Shown one piece after another: positions 26,113 to 33,524 of a DNA stretch of 54,748 bases (within the stretch, counting starts at the first letter, position 1; each line of letters begins with the position of its first letter). The stretch is taken from positions 1-54,748 of IMG/VR virus record IMGVR_UViG_3300044798_000072, one strand, 5' to 3'. The position numbers and the translations under genes are program-made. This DNA is from a virus. The notes beneath the pieces are model-generated. The model saw only the letters and a list, made by a program, of their open reading frames with translations. It was not told the origin of the DNA and did no database searches.

Positions 26113-26664
26113 TTACGGATAAGTCCAGTTCGTGCAAATAATTCCGTTAGTGATCGCCAGATAATTTGTCATCAAGGTCGAGCGTGCGGTGGCAATGCCG
26201 GTGAATTTCATTCCCGACAATGCCGAAGGCGCAACATTCGATGCCAAGCCTGTTCCATTTCCATTCACCAGATTTGTCAACCCGACATTGGCCGGTTGCT
26301 TGGTGGTGTCCACAGCAATTCTGGCATCGGCGTTAGTCGAAATAAGATTCATCGAGTCGGCGGGAGTATTGGTTGTCAACGGCCCGCGCAGAATCGGCGG
26401 CAGGGCCATCGCCGACATGGTGAAAAAGAGAAAGGCGAACACCCCTATCAATTTCAGCCAGTTGGCGCTTCCGGCTGCCAGTGCAATCCAGAAACTTTGG
26501 GTGGCGGAATTGAGGTAGGTTTGTCCGGCATAAATTGCCACCTTTACGCCGGTCGGGTCAACCGCGTCAGGTGTAAGGACGGTTAAATCCTGTCCCGGAG
26601 CGCCGGGTATGGCGACTAGGGCGGGGTCAGGACAGGCACATCGGGATTGGCAGGCTTGGGACAT
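26113..26664 (-). CDS. Membrane-anchored late protein, first gene of the late operon
   Basis: 183 residues. The N-terminus is Cys/Pro-rich (MSQACQSRCACPDPALVAIP) with a GAPGQDL collagen-like hint. A hydrophobic segment at about residues 68-86 (WLKLIGVFAFLFFTMSAMAL) looks like a transmembrane or signal segment. The rest is Asn/Thr/Ala-rich with NGNGTGLASN and GIATARSTLMTNYLAITNG, a style shared with the fibre proteins. Function unknown. Confidence 0.5.
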   Translation of the reverse strand: MSQACQSRCACPDPALVAIPGAPGQDLTVLTPDAVDPTGVKVAIYAGQTYLNSATQSFWIALAAGSANWLKLIGVFAFLFFTMSAMALPPILRGPLTTNTPADSMNLISTNADARIAVDTTKQPANVGLTNLVNGNGTGLASNVAPSALSGMKFTGIATARSTLMTNYLAITNGIICTNWTYP

Positions 26665-26739
26665 AAATCGTTATCGTTAACTCACGTTTCAGATATTTCG
26701 TTTGTTTTTCTGAAACTGTCAAGTAAGTTCTTTGTCAGA
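26665..26739. promoter_or_regulatory. Divergent control region between late operon and terminase
   Basis: It contains a perfect 7-base inverted repeat GTTTCAG/CTGAAAC (26686-26692 and 26710-26716, 17-base spacer), operator-like. A TTGACA hexamer on the minus strand (26717-26722) could be a -35 for leftward late transcription. TTAACGATAA lies just before the late start at 26664. No strong -10 was found. Confidence 0.45.
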
Positions 26740-28521
26740 ATGCCCAAAGCAAGAACTTGGCCGATGTTGGGGTGGGATTTCCCCCTGTCCATGAATGCGC
26801 TGGACGTTCATTTTTTCTTCATCAACAAAGGGGACGAATGGCTCAAGCATCAGGGCCGTTCCCTGTTCTATCATTTCCGCGAAGCCTTTTCTTTGCTCTG
26901 GCCGCAGGATAAACACAATCGCTGGTCGGACTTGATTCTGAAATCGTTTTGCGAGCATGAAGTGACGGTTTTGCTTGGCTCGGCGGATTCCGGCAAAACT
27001 TGGACGATGAGCAAAATTGCATTGGTGGATTACTGGTCGCAGCCGGACAAGACCTTGTGGCTCATTTCCACCACCGAGGGGCGGGGTTCGGAGCTTCGCA
27101 TTTGGGGCGCTACCAAAGACCTGTTCAATCAGGCAAAAACCCGCCACCCGAATCTGGCCGGGAAACCGCTGGATTATCTGAAAACCATAACCACGGATTC
27201 TCTGGATGACGAAAAAGAACTGGCTCGCTCACTCCGACGCGGACTGATTATCGTTCCCTGCAAGACGGGCGGCTTGTCCAGCGGACTTGCCCCGTTCATC
27301 GGCATCAAAGCCCCGCGCCTGCGCCATGCCGGGGATGAATTGGCGGTAATGACCGACAGTTTTCTCAACGCCTATTCAAACTGGTATGGCAAGAGTGATT
27401 TCAAGGGCATCATGTCGGGCAACTTCATGGAAACCGACGACCCGCTTGGCATCGCATCCGAGCCGGAGGATGGATGGGACTCGTTCCACGACACCGGCAA
27501 AACGCAGGAATGGACGGGCAAGTTTTACAACGCGCATGTTGTCGCTCTTGATGGGCGCGATTCTCCTAATTTCGATTTACCGCCAAACCAGTATGATTTT
27601 CTGATTGGAGAAAAGAAACTCAACGCCATCAAAAAAACCTACGGCACGGATTCATGGCAGTGGTGGTCGCAGTGTGTGGGCAAGCCGGTCAAGGGCATGG
27701 ACATCTGGCGCGTGCTCTCCAAAGACTTCGCCAAACAACATCATGCCGACGAGGATATTATCTGGTCGGGCAAACCGCTGACATCGCTCTACGCGCTCGA
27801 CCCGGCTTATGGCGGGGGCGACCGCTGTGTTGGACGCCGGCTTGATTTTGGCGAAGCAGTTGATAAGACCATTATTCTGCGGGTGGGTGAACCTGAAATC
27901 ATTCCCATTGCCCGGACTTCAAATCTTGAACCGGAAGAACAAATCGCCATCTTCGTCAAAAACCGGCTGGAACAACTCGGCATCCCGCCGCAAAACTGCT
28001 TTTACGATTCGTTCGGTCGCGGCACGCTCGGCTTCTCCTTTGCCAAACTGTTCGGCGCAACCTGTCCCGTGCCGGTTGATTCCGGTTCGCAACCCACCAC
28101 CCGCCCCGTCCGATTCGACCTCTACATTGAAGAACTGAACAATCGCAAGCGCCTCAAACGCTGCGACGAGCATTACATCAAGTTCATCACCGAGCTTTGG
28201 TTTTCCGTCCGCGAAACCATCCAAGCCGAACAACTCCGCAATTTAGACGCCGAAACCCTGCGCGAAGGCTGTTCCCGCAAGTTCACCCGCAAGAACGACA
28301 AGTTGGAAGTCGAGCCGAAAGACGACATGAAAACCCGGCTGGGCAAGTCTCCCGACCTTTTTGATAATCTGGCCATTGGCGTCGAAGGCGCTCGCCGTCT
28401 CGGTTTCAAAATCCAGCGCATCGGCGGTGACATCAAGAAATCCGACCAACCCGACTGGCTGGACAAACAGGTAAAAGGCTATCAGGAACTGCTCAAAGAC
28501 CGGCAGCTGGTGAACGCCTAA
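26740..28521 (+). CDS. Terminase large subunit
   Basis: 593 residues from MPKARTWPMLGWDFPLSMNA (start chosen because upstream codons overlap the divergent gene). Walker A-like GSADSGKT at residues 80-87, a DE pair in RLRHAGDELAV, then the RNase H-like nuclease part: SLYALDPAYGGGDRCVG (first Asp) and FYDSFGRGTLGFSF. It packages DNA into the prohead with ATP and cuts concatemers. No small-subunit gene is obvious next to it. Confidence 0.8.
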   Translation: MPKARTWPMLGWDFPLSMNALDVHFFFINKGDEWLKHQGRSLFYHFREAFSLLWPQDKHNRWSDLILKSFCEHEVTVLLGSADSGKTWTMSKIALVDYWSQPDKTLWLISTTEGRGSELRIWGATKDLFNQAKTRHPNLAGKPLDYLKTITTDSLDDEKELARSLRRGLIIVPCKTGGLSSGLAPFIGIKAPRLRHAGDELAVMTDSFLNAYSNWYGKSDFKGIMSGNFMETDDPLGIASEPEDGWDSFHDTGKTQEWTGKFYNAHVVALDGRDSPNFDLPPNQYDFLIGEKKLNAIKKTYGTDSWQWWSQCVGKPVKGMDIWRVLSKDFAKQHHADEDIIWSGKPLTSLYALDPAYGGGDRCVGRRLDFGEAVDKTIILRVGEPEIIPIARTSNLEPEEQIAIFVKNRLEQLGIPPQNCFYDSFGRGTLGFSFAKLFGATCPVPVDSGSQPTTRPVRFDLYIEELNNRKRLKRCDEHYIKFITELWFSVRETIQAEQLRNLDAETLREGCSRKFTRKNDKLEVEPKDDMKTRLGKSPDLFDNLAIGVEGARRLGFKIQRIGGDIKKSDQPDWLDKQVKGYQELLKDRQLVNA

Positions 28522-28604
28522 TTTCGTCAATAAAAACTTGACAGTTGTAAATTCTCGTGCGAATTGTCTTGCGTGATTGCTACTTTAAAGTTTAATTCAG
28601 TTTT

Positions 28605-28662
28605 GCCGTCTGTGGCCGGGAAACCGGCAAGCGCCGCCAAAGTAGCTTCACACACAGACGGC
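28605..28662 (+). ncRNA. Nested palindrome with GAAA tetraloop, possible structured RNA
   Basis: Outer arms GCCGTCTGTG (28605-28614) and CACAGACGGC (28653-28662) are exact reverse complements. Directly inside is GCCGG-GAAA-CCGGC (28615-28628), a perfect 5-base-pair hairpin with a GNRA loop. About 24 bases remain for a third arm. No U-run follows, so it is not a plain terminator. Role unknown. Confidence 0.4.
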
Positions 28663-28769
28663 TTTTCCATATCCACCCAAAGCCCGGCACAATTCGCTTC
28701 GGCAGTTAGACCATGACTTACGCTGAATATCTTCAAACTATCGGCGTGGGGCAATAAAATGAAGGGCCA

Positions 28770-28797
28770 TTGACCGGCCTGAATTAAACTCGGTCAA
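28770..28797. repeat. 7-bp inverted repeat TTGACCG/CGGTCAA
   Basis: Perfect arms at 28770-28776 and 28791-28797 with a 14-base spacer, in the non-coding hub. It could be an operator or a hairpin. Confidence 0.4.
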
Positions 28798-29166
28798 CGT
28801 GGTGGCGGCCTTCGGTAATGCTCCGACACTCGCCCAAACGCGGCCAGATGGACTGAAAACCGGCTGGCTTAAAGATGTAAGGCAAATTGGGTTTTAACTC
28901 GATGTTCCGGCTTTGCAGGACGATTCAACTGGCAAACGATATTGCCCGGCTCCCGATGATTAAGGCGTGCCGAATGTTTGAATTGATAACCAATTCTCTG
29001 CGAGGTTGGATTATGCCCAGACCCAAATTCGTGAGTGCTGCATCGTTCAATTACTCCTTCAATTTCACTCCAAGTAATCCCTTAAATTAACCGAACCTTA
29101 ACCAAACTATCCCAAAAATACGGCTCTCTAAGAAATGGCTATGTCGTATTTAGGGACTCCTTTTCC

Positions 29167-29196
29167 GGGCGGGGGGTGGGGGCCGGGGGTGTGGGG
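29167..29196 (+). other. G-quadruplex-forming G-run cluster
   Basis: Five runs of three or more G within 30 bases on the plus strand (GGGCGGGGGGTGGGGGCCGG is the first part), separated by one or two bases. This is a strong G4 candidate in otherwise average-composition DNA, located between terminase and the early genes. Confidence 0.65.
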
Positions 29197-29302
29197 ACGG
29201 TCAGGGAAAAAAGAATGCTTTGTTGTTGGCCGGCAATTAAGGTGACGCACAATAGTAGTTATATTCAATTGGCTAAACACCACAAGAGACAGCCGTTGAT
29301 TG

Positions 29303-29659
29303 TCAACTGCTTGTGCCGTTTGGGTCTGCTGTTGGCTGTTCTGCCGCTGAAACACCACAAGGCAAGGGCACACTAGCGCTCTCCACTTGTGGTGCTGGCG
29401 CTGACTCAGGCCGCGTCTTGGGCTTCTTGGCAACTGGCCTGAGAGTGCCAGGGAGCGGCTTGCCACGAGCTATTCTGACCTGTTCACAGGCGTCTGACCA
29501 CGCACGGATTAGGGCCGTAATGTCGCGGGCGACCTGCTGTTCGCTTTCGCTTGCTTTCCCCTTTCCCAGCTTCATTGCGAGCTTGTAAGCAAGGTCTTGC
29601 AGTTCATAACCCTGCTGTCGTGTTGGTGTTCGGTCTTTTGGCAAAATTGAGTTGGACAT
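29303..29659 (-). CDS. Small basic leftward gene, possible regulator
   Basis: 118 residues from MSNSILPKDRTPTRQQGYEL. N-terminal 65 residues are helical (LQDLAYKLAMKLGKGKASES, ARDITALIRAWSDACEQVRI). The C-terminal half is Pro/Ala/Lys-rich and disordered. It is the only leftward gene in the 29-48 kb block and diverges from 29764-29928 across a promoter region, a layout typical of a control gene. No helix-turn-helix is clear. Longer upstream codons overlap the divergent gene and are not used. Confidence 0.5.
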   Translation of the reverse strand: MSNSILPKDRTPTRQQGYELQDLAYKLAMKLGKGKASESEQQVARDITALIRAWSDACEQVRIARGKPLPGTLRPVAKKPKTRPESAPAPQVESASVPLPCGVSAAEQPTADPNGTSS

Positions 29660-29727
29660 TCTGTTTGGCGATACCTGTTGCTGAACTTGGCACTGGTTGT
29701 GAGCTTTTGCAAGTGTCCATTTTTCTG

Positions 29728-29756
29728 TTGACTTTTGTCCTGCTTGGCGGTAGGCT
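29728..29756 (+). promoter_or_regulatory. Sigma70-like early promoter
   Basis: TTGACT (29728-29733), 17-base spacer, TAGGCT (29751-29756). The ATG at 29764 is only 7 bases downstream of the -10, so the mRNA would have almost no leader. Confidence 0.5.
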
Positions 29757-29763
29757 ATCGGTA

Positions 29764-29928
29764 ATGAACAAGGCAGCACAGGTTTTGGGCCGGCTTGGGG
29801 GATTGAAACGAGCGGCAAACATGACCAGCATTCAGCGTCAAGCCGCCGCTGCCCTTGCTGCCAATGCCCGTTGGACTGCGAAGCGGCAAGCATTGCCCGT
29901 GCCAAGTGCGGCTTCTTCCGTGAAATAA
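29764..29928 (+). CDS. Small Arg/Ala-rich protein, first early gene
   Basis: 54 residues: MNKAAQVLGRLGGLKRAANM followed by an Arg/Ala-rich helix with AAALAANARWTAKRQA. The pattern LGRxGGxxRAxxM...RxAAAxLAAxARW resembles small basic GG-loop proteins often found in phages and near regulators. It starts just behind the promoter at 29728-29756. DNA binding is plausible from charge. Confidence 0.5.
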   Translation: MNKAAQVLGRLGGLKRAANMTSIQRQAAAALAANARWTAKRQALPVPSAASSVK

Positions 29929-30028
29929 ATCTTCGGTTTGATTGATTCTTTTCTTGCGTAGCGTTAAGCATTGGATTATTGTCTTGTCAGTAACAGTAAA
30001 CAACCAACCGAACAACACAGACAAAAAT

Positions 30029-30289
30029 ATGACAACCGCAACTGCCCAAGACTGGATTGACACCGACCCAAATGCCTGCCGCGCTGACGTGAAGCGTCTC
30101 GGACTCGACAAAGCGGTCGAATACCAACTCTCCCTGATTATTGACCGCGCCGCCGCTGGTGGTGACAACCGCTGGGACGATGCCGAGGAAAATATGCCAA
30201 ACCAAAGCCGCATGGATGCGGAAGATGTTGCCCGGCAAATAAAGAGCCGCTGTGCTTATTCAGTTCGCACGCGAATCGTCGAAGAATAA
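30029..30289 (+). CDS. Early protein of unknown function
   Basis: 86 residues from MTTATAQDWIDTDPNACRAD. A-rich leader AGACAAAAAT before the ATG, typical for early genes here. Acidic N-terminus, helical body (VKRLGLDKAVEYQLSLIIDR), C-terminal basic stretch (VARQIKSRCAYSVRTRIVEE). Not recognised. Confidence 0.5.
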   Translation: MTTATAQDWIDTDPNACRADVKRLGLDKAVEYQLSLIIDRAAAGGDNRWDDAEENMPNQSRMDAEDVARQIKSRCAYSVRTRIVEE

Positions 30290-30318
30290 TTCCCTCGCTA
30301 ACCAACACGAAAGGTAAT

Positions 30319-30465
30319 ATGAAAAACACGCATCAAAACGACAAGGCGACTTAGATTGCAAGCGGACCAACAACCGACTCTTACAACCCTTACCGAGTGG
30401 ACACAACGGCCAAGCGGCCATTGGGCGCGGAATTAACCGCAAATGAAAGACCAATAAAACCATGA
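30319..30465 (+). pseudogene. Short early gene interrupted by an in-frame amber codon
   Basis: ATG at 30319 after AAAGGTAAT opens MKNTHQNDKAT, then TAG at 30352-30354, then the same frame continues with protein-like IASGPTTDSYNPYRVDTTAK and on to ERPIKP, ending in TGA at 30463-30465, which overlaps the next ATG. Forty-eight codons in all. TAG is used as a normal stop in other genes here, so this is a nonsense mutation, a read-through site, or a gene with a non-ATG start after the TAG. Confidence 0.5.
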
Positions 30466-30857
30466 ATGCAAAGACACTTGAAGCAATCACGCGCCACGGC
30501 GAAACCCTGTTAAGGGCTTTCCCGAACGCAACCGAGAAAAACCCTGTAACGCTTTGCAAAAAGTTACGCCGGATTGAAAACGCAGTTGCCAAGCCGATTC
30601 TGGATTACACTAACGGCGACAATGGCATGACGATTGAAAAGCTGGACGTTCAAACGGATAAGGCGTATTCGCGCTTATTACGCTTGCTTGGGAACACTAC
30701 GCCCATTTTGATTAACCGCGATCCACGCGGCCACGCCTTGAAAATAAACGACGCCTGGTCGCACCAGTTTAACGATGGGCAATACGCAGCCAAAATGCCC
30801 GCGCTTTACACCGACATGGGCGGGTATGGCATTCTAGCGCCTGATTTGAACCAATAA
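30462..30857 (+). CDS. Early protein of unknown function
   Basis: 131 residues. Helical N-terminus (MNAKTLEAITRHGETLLRAF), basic KKLRRIENAVAKP, then DKAYSRLLRLLGNTTPILIN, and an aromatic C-terminus (YAAKMPALYTDMGGYGILAP). The start overlaps the preceding stop (ATGA). No known domain seen. Confidence 0.5.
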   Translation: MNAKTLEAITRHGETLLRAFPNATEKNPVTLCKKLRRIENAVAKPILDYTNGDNGMTIEKLDVQTDKAYSRLLRLLGNTTPILINRDPRGHALKINDAWSHQFNDGQYAAKMPALYTDMGGYGILAPDLNQ

Positions 30858-30879
30858 CCCACCCACTCAACGCAAAATT

Positions 30880-31350
30880 ATGAAAAGCCAAATAATGCAG
30901 GACGACGTGAAGCGGTTCGCTGCCCGTCAAGAAATTGAACGCGCCGGGGCTTGTGTCGAAACATACAACGATGACGGCATGACGGTTGAACCGGGAAACA
31001 AACGCAAATCAAACCGATACTTTCTCAGAGGTTCCACTCAGAACCTCACAGGTTCTACACAACACCAAGACAGAGGTTCCAAACAGGCACACGAATTTAA
31101 CTCAGTAGAACTTAATTCAAAGAATGGAGAGTCCGCCCCCGTTCTTTTAAGAGCAAAAACGCGGAGCATGGCGGAAATAATTCACTTGGACAAAGAGCGT
31201 GACCGTTTGGAAAAAGAGCGGCAGGACATTCGCAGAAAAGCCGAAACGGGACTGGGCGGATATTCCTACACGGATACGCAACGCGCCCGAATCGTCGAAA
31301 TCAAAGAACGCATCGCAGCCATTGACAAGGCAACACACATTGAATTATGA
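30880..31350 (+). CDS. Early protein with C-terminal coiled coil
   Basis: 156 residues. The N-terminal 45 residues contain RFAARQEIERAGACVETYND. A Ser/Gln/Asn-rich linker follows (FLRGSTQNLTGSTQHQDRGS). From residue about 95 there is a coiled coil (HLDKERDRLEKERQDIRRKA, ARIVEIKERIAAIDKA). It overlaps the next start by 4 bases. Not recognised. Confidence 0.5.
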   Translation: MKSQIMQDDVKRFAARQEIERAGACVETYNDDGMTVEPGNKRKSNRYFLRGSTQNLTGSTQHQDRGSKQAHEFNSVELNSKNGESAPVLLRAKTRSMAEIIHLDKERDRLEKERQDIRRKAETGLGGYSYTDTQRARIVEIKERIAAIDKATHIEL

Positions 31351-31562
31351 ACGCATACACTCAGGCATTAACCCACCTAAGAGGCTGGTCAGACGCGGCG
31401 GGAAGCCGACCCATGAACCAAACCTATTTAGATATGGACGACCAAGCCACAGCCGCCGCTTATTCTGACGGATACGCCTTAGGCAAAGCAGATCGCCGAC
31501 GCGCATCGGATTATTCAGAAGCAAAATTTGGAGTCAAATTTAATGAAATCAAATTACAATGA
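31347..31562 (+). CDS. Small early protein
   Basis: 71 residues, MNAYTQALTHLRGWSDAAGS ... AAAYSDGYALGKADRRRASD. The segment with SDGYALGKADRR is a pattern seen in small phage proteins of unknown role. Coupled to the preceding gene by ATGA overlap. Confidence 0.5.
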   Translation: MNAYTQALTHLRGWSDAAGSRPMNQTYLDMDDQATAAAYSDGYALGKADRRRASDYSEAKFGVKFNEIKLQ

Positions 31563-31615
31563 TTTTCCCCTTTCCAGTTTTCTTTTACGCGGTCAACAAT
31601 TAACACATTGAAGAT

Positions 31616-31846
31616 ATGAGTGAAGAAGTAATTTATCACCTGCTCAAGCCGAAGGAATTTCGGGTGTGGTGCGTCCACAATCGGCCACCCGGCCCAAAGA
31701 TGAACGTGACGCAATTCCCATCCAAGGCGAACTGCGTCAACTGCTTGACGAATTATCGCTATGCCCACAACAAGAGGGCCTGTTTTCACAAACGCTGGAC
31801 TGACCGCTATAACCCACCAGAAAGAACGCCAGCATTGGAGGAATAA
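31616..31846 (+). CDS. Small early protein with Cys/His residues
   Basis: 76 residues, MSEEVIYHLLKPKEFRVWCV ... SKANCVNCLTNYRY. A C-x2-C pair plus a Cys/His further on (WCVHN, ACFHK) could bind one zinc. Located 54 bases after the previous gene; followed 2 bases later by the next. Confidence 0.45.
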   Translation: MSEEVIYHLLKPKEFRVWCVHNRPPGPKMNVTQFPSKANCVNCLTNYRYAHNKRACFHKRWTDRYNPPERTPALEE

Positions 31847-31848
31847 TT

Positions 31849-32046
31849 ATGAGTGATTACAAATACGAAATGCAGCTTTTGGCCGAACAAGCCGCAGAGG
31901 AAAAATACGGCAAGGATTTCAGCGAGCTTCCTTCATCCGTTCAGGATGAGCTTTACCGCCGAGCGATGGACGATTGGCACGACCAACGAACGGAACAGGC
32001 CGACATGATGCGAGACGCGGCCAGAGACAGAGCAATGGGAATCTAG
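31849..32046 (+). CDS. Small acidic helical early protein
   Basis: 65 residues, MSDYKYEMQLLAEQAAEEKY and following, helical throughout. A GGAGGAATAATT sequence before the ATG gives a good ribosome site. Unknown function. Confidence 0.5.
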   Translation: MSDYKYEMQLLAEQAAEEKYGKDFSELPSSVQDELYRRAMDDWHDQRTEQADMMRDAARDRAMGI

Positions 32047-32075
32047 ACAATTCAAACACAACAACAAATGAGAAT

Positions 32076-32279
32076 ATGAAACTAAAACCTTACAGCATAA
32101 ATTCCGCCAAGCTCGCCCGGTTTCGCGCTGACAGAATCCGCAAGGCTGGAAAGCATAAATGCGTCCGTATCTTGGGCGCGACTGTTAGCCAGATCACCAG
32201 CGGGAGCAAAACTTTGAAACGCCCAAAAGTCCTAGCGCGATTCTACGAGTGCAAAATCTGCGGGCGCGACATGATATGA
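32076..32279 (+). CDS. Small basic early protein with a CxxC
   Basis: 67 residues from MKLKPYSINSAKLARFRADR. Strongly basic; C-terminal FYECKICGRDMI contributes a CxxC knuckle. With Cys at position about 29 it may make half a zinc site. Unknown. Confidence 0.45.
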   Translation: MKLKPYSINSAKLARFRADRIRKAGKHKCVRILGATVSQITSGSKTLKRPKVLARFYECKICGRDMI

Positions 32280-32482
32280 CTTTCACCCCGTCAATGCGTC
32301 CTCGTGTCCGGCGTGGCCTTTTGCGGTGCTTTCCGCTGAGGCATCGTATCTTCATCCACGCATCGGATTGGCAAGGACAAAGCCGCAAGCCATTGCTCGC
32401 CGCCGGCCTAACACATGGCGCAGGCAGGTTATGGCCGGTTCACCTACCGAGAAAATTGCGGCCATTGGCGGGGTGTTCTTAA
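32276..32482 (+). CDS. Possible small basic protein
   Basis: 68 residues, MTFTPSMRPRVRRGLLRCFP ..., starting in an ATGA overlap with the preceding stop. Arg-rich with little helical pattern. The overlap is the only support; it may be non-coding leader for the promoter downstream. Confidence 0.25.
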   Translation: MTFTPSMRPRVRRGLLRCFPLRHRIFIHASDWQGQSRKPLLAAGLTHGAGRLWPVHLPRKLRPLAGCS

Positions 32483-32532
32483 CGTGTTAAAATGCAATGA
32501 AATACAGTGTTTCACAATTTGTTAAATAATCG

Positions 32533-32561
32533 TTGACACAAACTGTAAAAAAGATTAAGCT
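32533..32561 (+). promoter_or_regulatory. Sigma70-like promoter
   Basis: TTGACA (32533-32538), 17-base spacer, TAAGCT (32556-32561). The ATG of the next gene at 32571 is 9 bases downstream. Surrounding DNA is A/T-rich with GTTAAA-type repeats (AACGTGTTAAAATG, TTTGTTAAATAATCG). Confidence 0.55.
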
Positions 32562-32570
32562 CTTTCAGTT

Positions 32571-32774
32571 ATGAGAACAAGAAAACCAAAGAATAAATTC
32601 ACCCGATTCTGCGCCGACCTTGACGCGCTTAAAGTTGGCGACACCATTTCGCATTCGATTGATGAGGCTCTCAGGTGGCGGGCATACAATCTCGCCCAGT
32701 TTGTCGGAGTCGAAATCAAGATTCGGGAAATACCGACGAAGAAGGGCCGTTACGAAGTAACGCGCATCCGGTGA
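32571..32774 (+). CDS. Small early protein
   Basis: 67 residues, MRTRKPKNKFTRFCADLDAL ... IREIPTKKGRYEVTRIR. Basic with a predicted helix-strand arrangement (VGDTISHSIDEALRWRAYNL). First gene after the promoter at 32533. Resembles small phage DNA-interacting proteins in general style only. Confidence 0.5.
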   Translation: MRTRKPKNKFTRFCADLDALKVGDTISHSIDEALRWRAYNLAQFVGVEIKIREIPTKKGRYEVTRIR

Positions 32775-32775
32775 T

Positions 32776-32856
32776 ATGACAGAATATAAGGAAGAACTCA
32801 CCCGTCGAGCAAGAAAGCTAATCTGGGCGTCGAAGATTCAACCGATAACAAAGTGA
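32776..32856 (+). CDS. 26-residue ORF
   Basis: MTEYKEELTRRARKLIWASK and on to TK, a short amphipathic basic helix, beginning 1 base after the preceding stop. Spacing in the operon suggests it is real, but length gives little support. Confidence 0.3.
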   Translation: MTEYKEELTRRARKLIWASKIQPITK

Positions 32857-32869
32857 TATAAAATAATTT

Positions 32870-33103
32870 ATGAGCGAAATAAAAATTGAAAATAACATAC
32901 CCTGTCCAGTCGGTCGGGCTTCGGGAGGAAAATGGAAATCTATTCTTTCGACGATGAAGGATGGAGAATCCTTTGTTGTGGACAATCTAACTGTCGCCGG
33001 TTCCGTGCGGGCCTCCGCGCACCAAGCTGGGTTCAGGATAAAATCCCATTGCCTTGATGATGGGAGAGTCCGCATTTGGAAAATCAGCACCATCAAGCCA
33101 TGA
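32870..33103 (+). CDS. Small early protein
   Basis: 77 residues, MSEIKIENNIPCPVGRASGG ... ILSTMKDGESFVVDNLTVAG. The segment MKDGESFVVDN...RASAHQAGFRIKSH is a pattern common in short phage early proteins of unknown role. A-rich leader AATAATTT. Overlaps the next start by 4 bases. Confidence 0.5.
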   Translation: MSEIKIENNIPCPVGRASGGKWKSILSTMKDGESFVVDNLTVAGSVRASAHQAGFRIKSHCLDDGRVRIWKISTIKP

Positions 33104-33321
33104 ACACATTTTTTATCTGGTGGCATAGACGGCTTGCCGCTCACCACTTCGCGCTGTCAAGGCAAGGATGGAGTATGATGCATGAAGGAAGCTGGCATTA
33201 CGCATGGATGGAATGGCATCTTGACCAAGTAAAACGACTTTCCGCGCCGGAGCGCAAAGTGCCTGCAACGGCTCAGGAGAGCGCGGTTAGGCAGCGAGAC
33301 GGCGCGGGATTGAATTTATGA
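33100..33321 (+). CDS. Small Trp/His-rich early protein
   Basis: 73 residues from MNTFFIWWHRRLAAHHFALS. Start chosen for the ATGA overlap with the preceding stop. Rich in Trp and His (WWHRR, SWHYAWMEWHLDQVKRL). Unknown. Confidence 0.45.
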   Translation: MNTFFIWWHRRLAAHHFALSRQGWSMMHEGSWHYAWMEWHLDQVKRLSAPERKVPATAQESAVRQRDGAGLNL

Positions 33322-33512
33322 ACGACCAAGACAGAATCAAAGTGGGTGACAAGGTGCATGTGGACTTCAATAACACACAAACCACACTCTGCCATGAGGC
33401 TGAGGTATTGTGGTCGCCGACCAACATGGGCGAATCGTGGATATTCAAAGACACAACCACCGGATTAGTCCACTACGTTTCCGAGGGATGCACAATCTCA
33501 AAATTGCGGTGA
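33318..33512 (+). CDS. Small SH3-like beta protein
   Basis: 64 residues. VGDKVHVDFNN and AEVLWSP then SWIFKDTTTG suggest a five-strand SH3-like barrel. Start overlaps previous stop. Unknown role. Confidence 0.45.
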   Translation: MNDQDRIKVGDKVHVDFNNTQTTLCHEAEVLWSPTNMGESWIFKDTTTGLVHYVSEGCTISKLR

Positions 33513-33524
33513 ACAAAACAAAAT

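Larger units (their letters stand above)
28522..29302. other. Largely non-coding hub between terminase and early region
   Basis: About 780 bases with no convincing gene. It holds a nested palindrome (28605-28662), a TTGACCG/CGGTCAA hairpin (28770-28797), A/T-rich AACC-type repeats near 29090-29120 and a G-run cluster (29167-29196). A minus frame at 28527-28754 and a plus frame at 28887-29090 exist, but neither looks protein-like enough to call. Position next to terminase makes it a candidate for packaging or origin signals. Confidence 0.45.

Noticed and set aside
28527-28754. Minus-strand frame of 75 codons after terminase
   Set aside because: Composition is not protein-like, and the frame is better explained by the palindromic non-coding region.
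31048-31112. GGTTCTAC ... GTAGAAC pair inside an early gene
   Set aside because: Looks like a cassette end pair, but no stem or second core is present and the gene frame explains it.
32509-32516. GTTTCACA matching the weak left end of site 0
   Set aside because: Eight-base match 4.6 kb away with ordinary early genes between and no stem nearby; coincidence.
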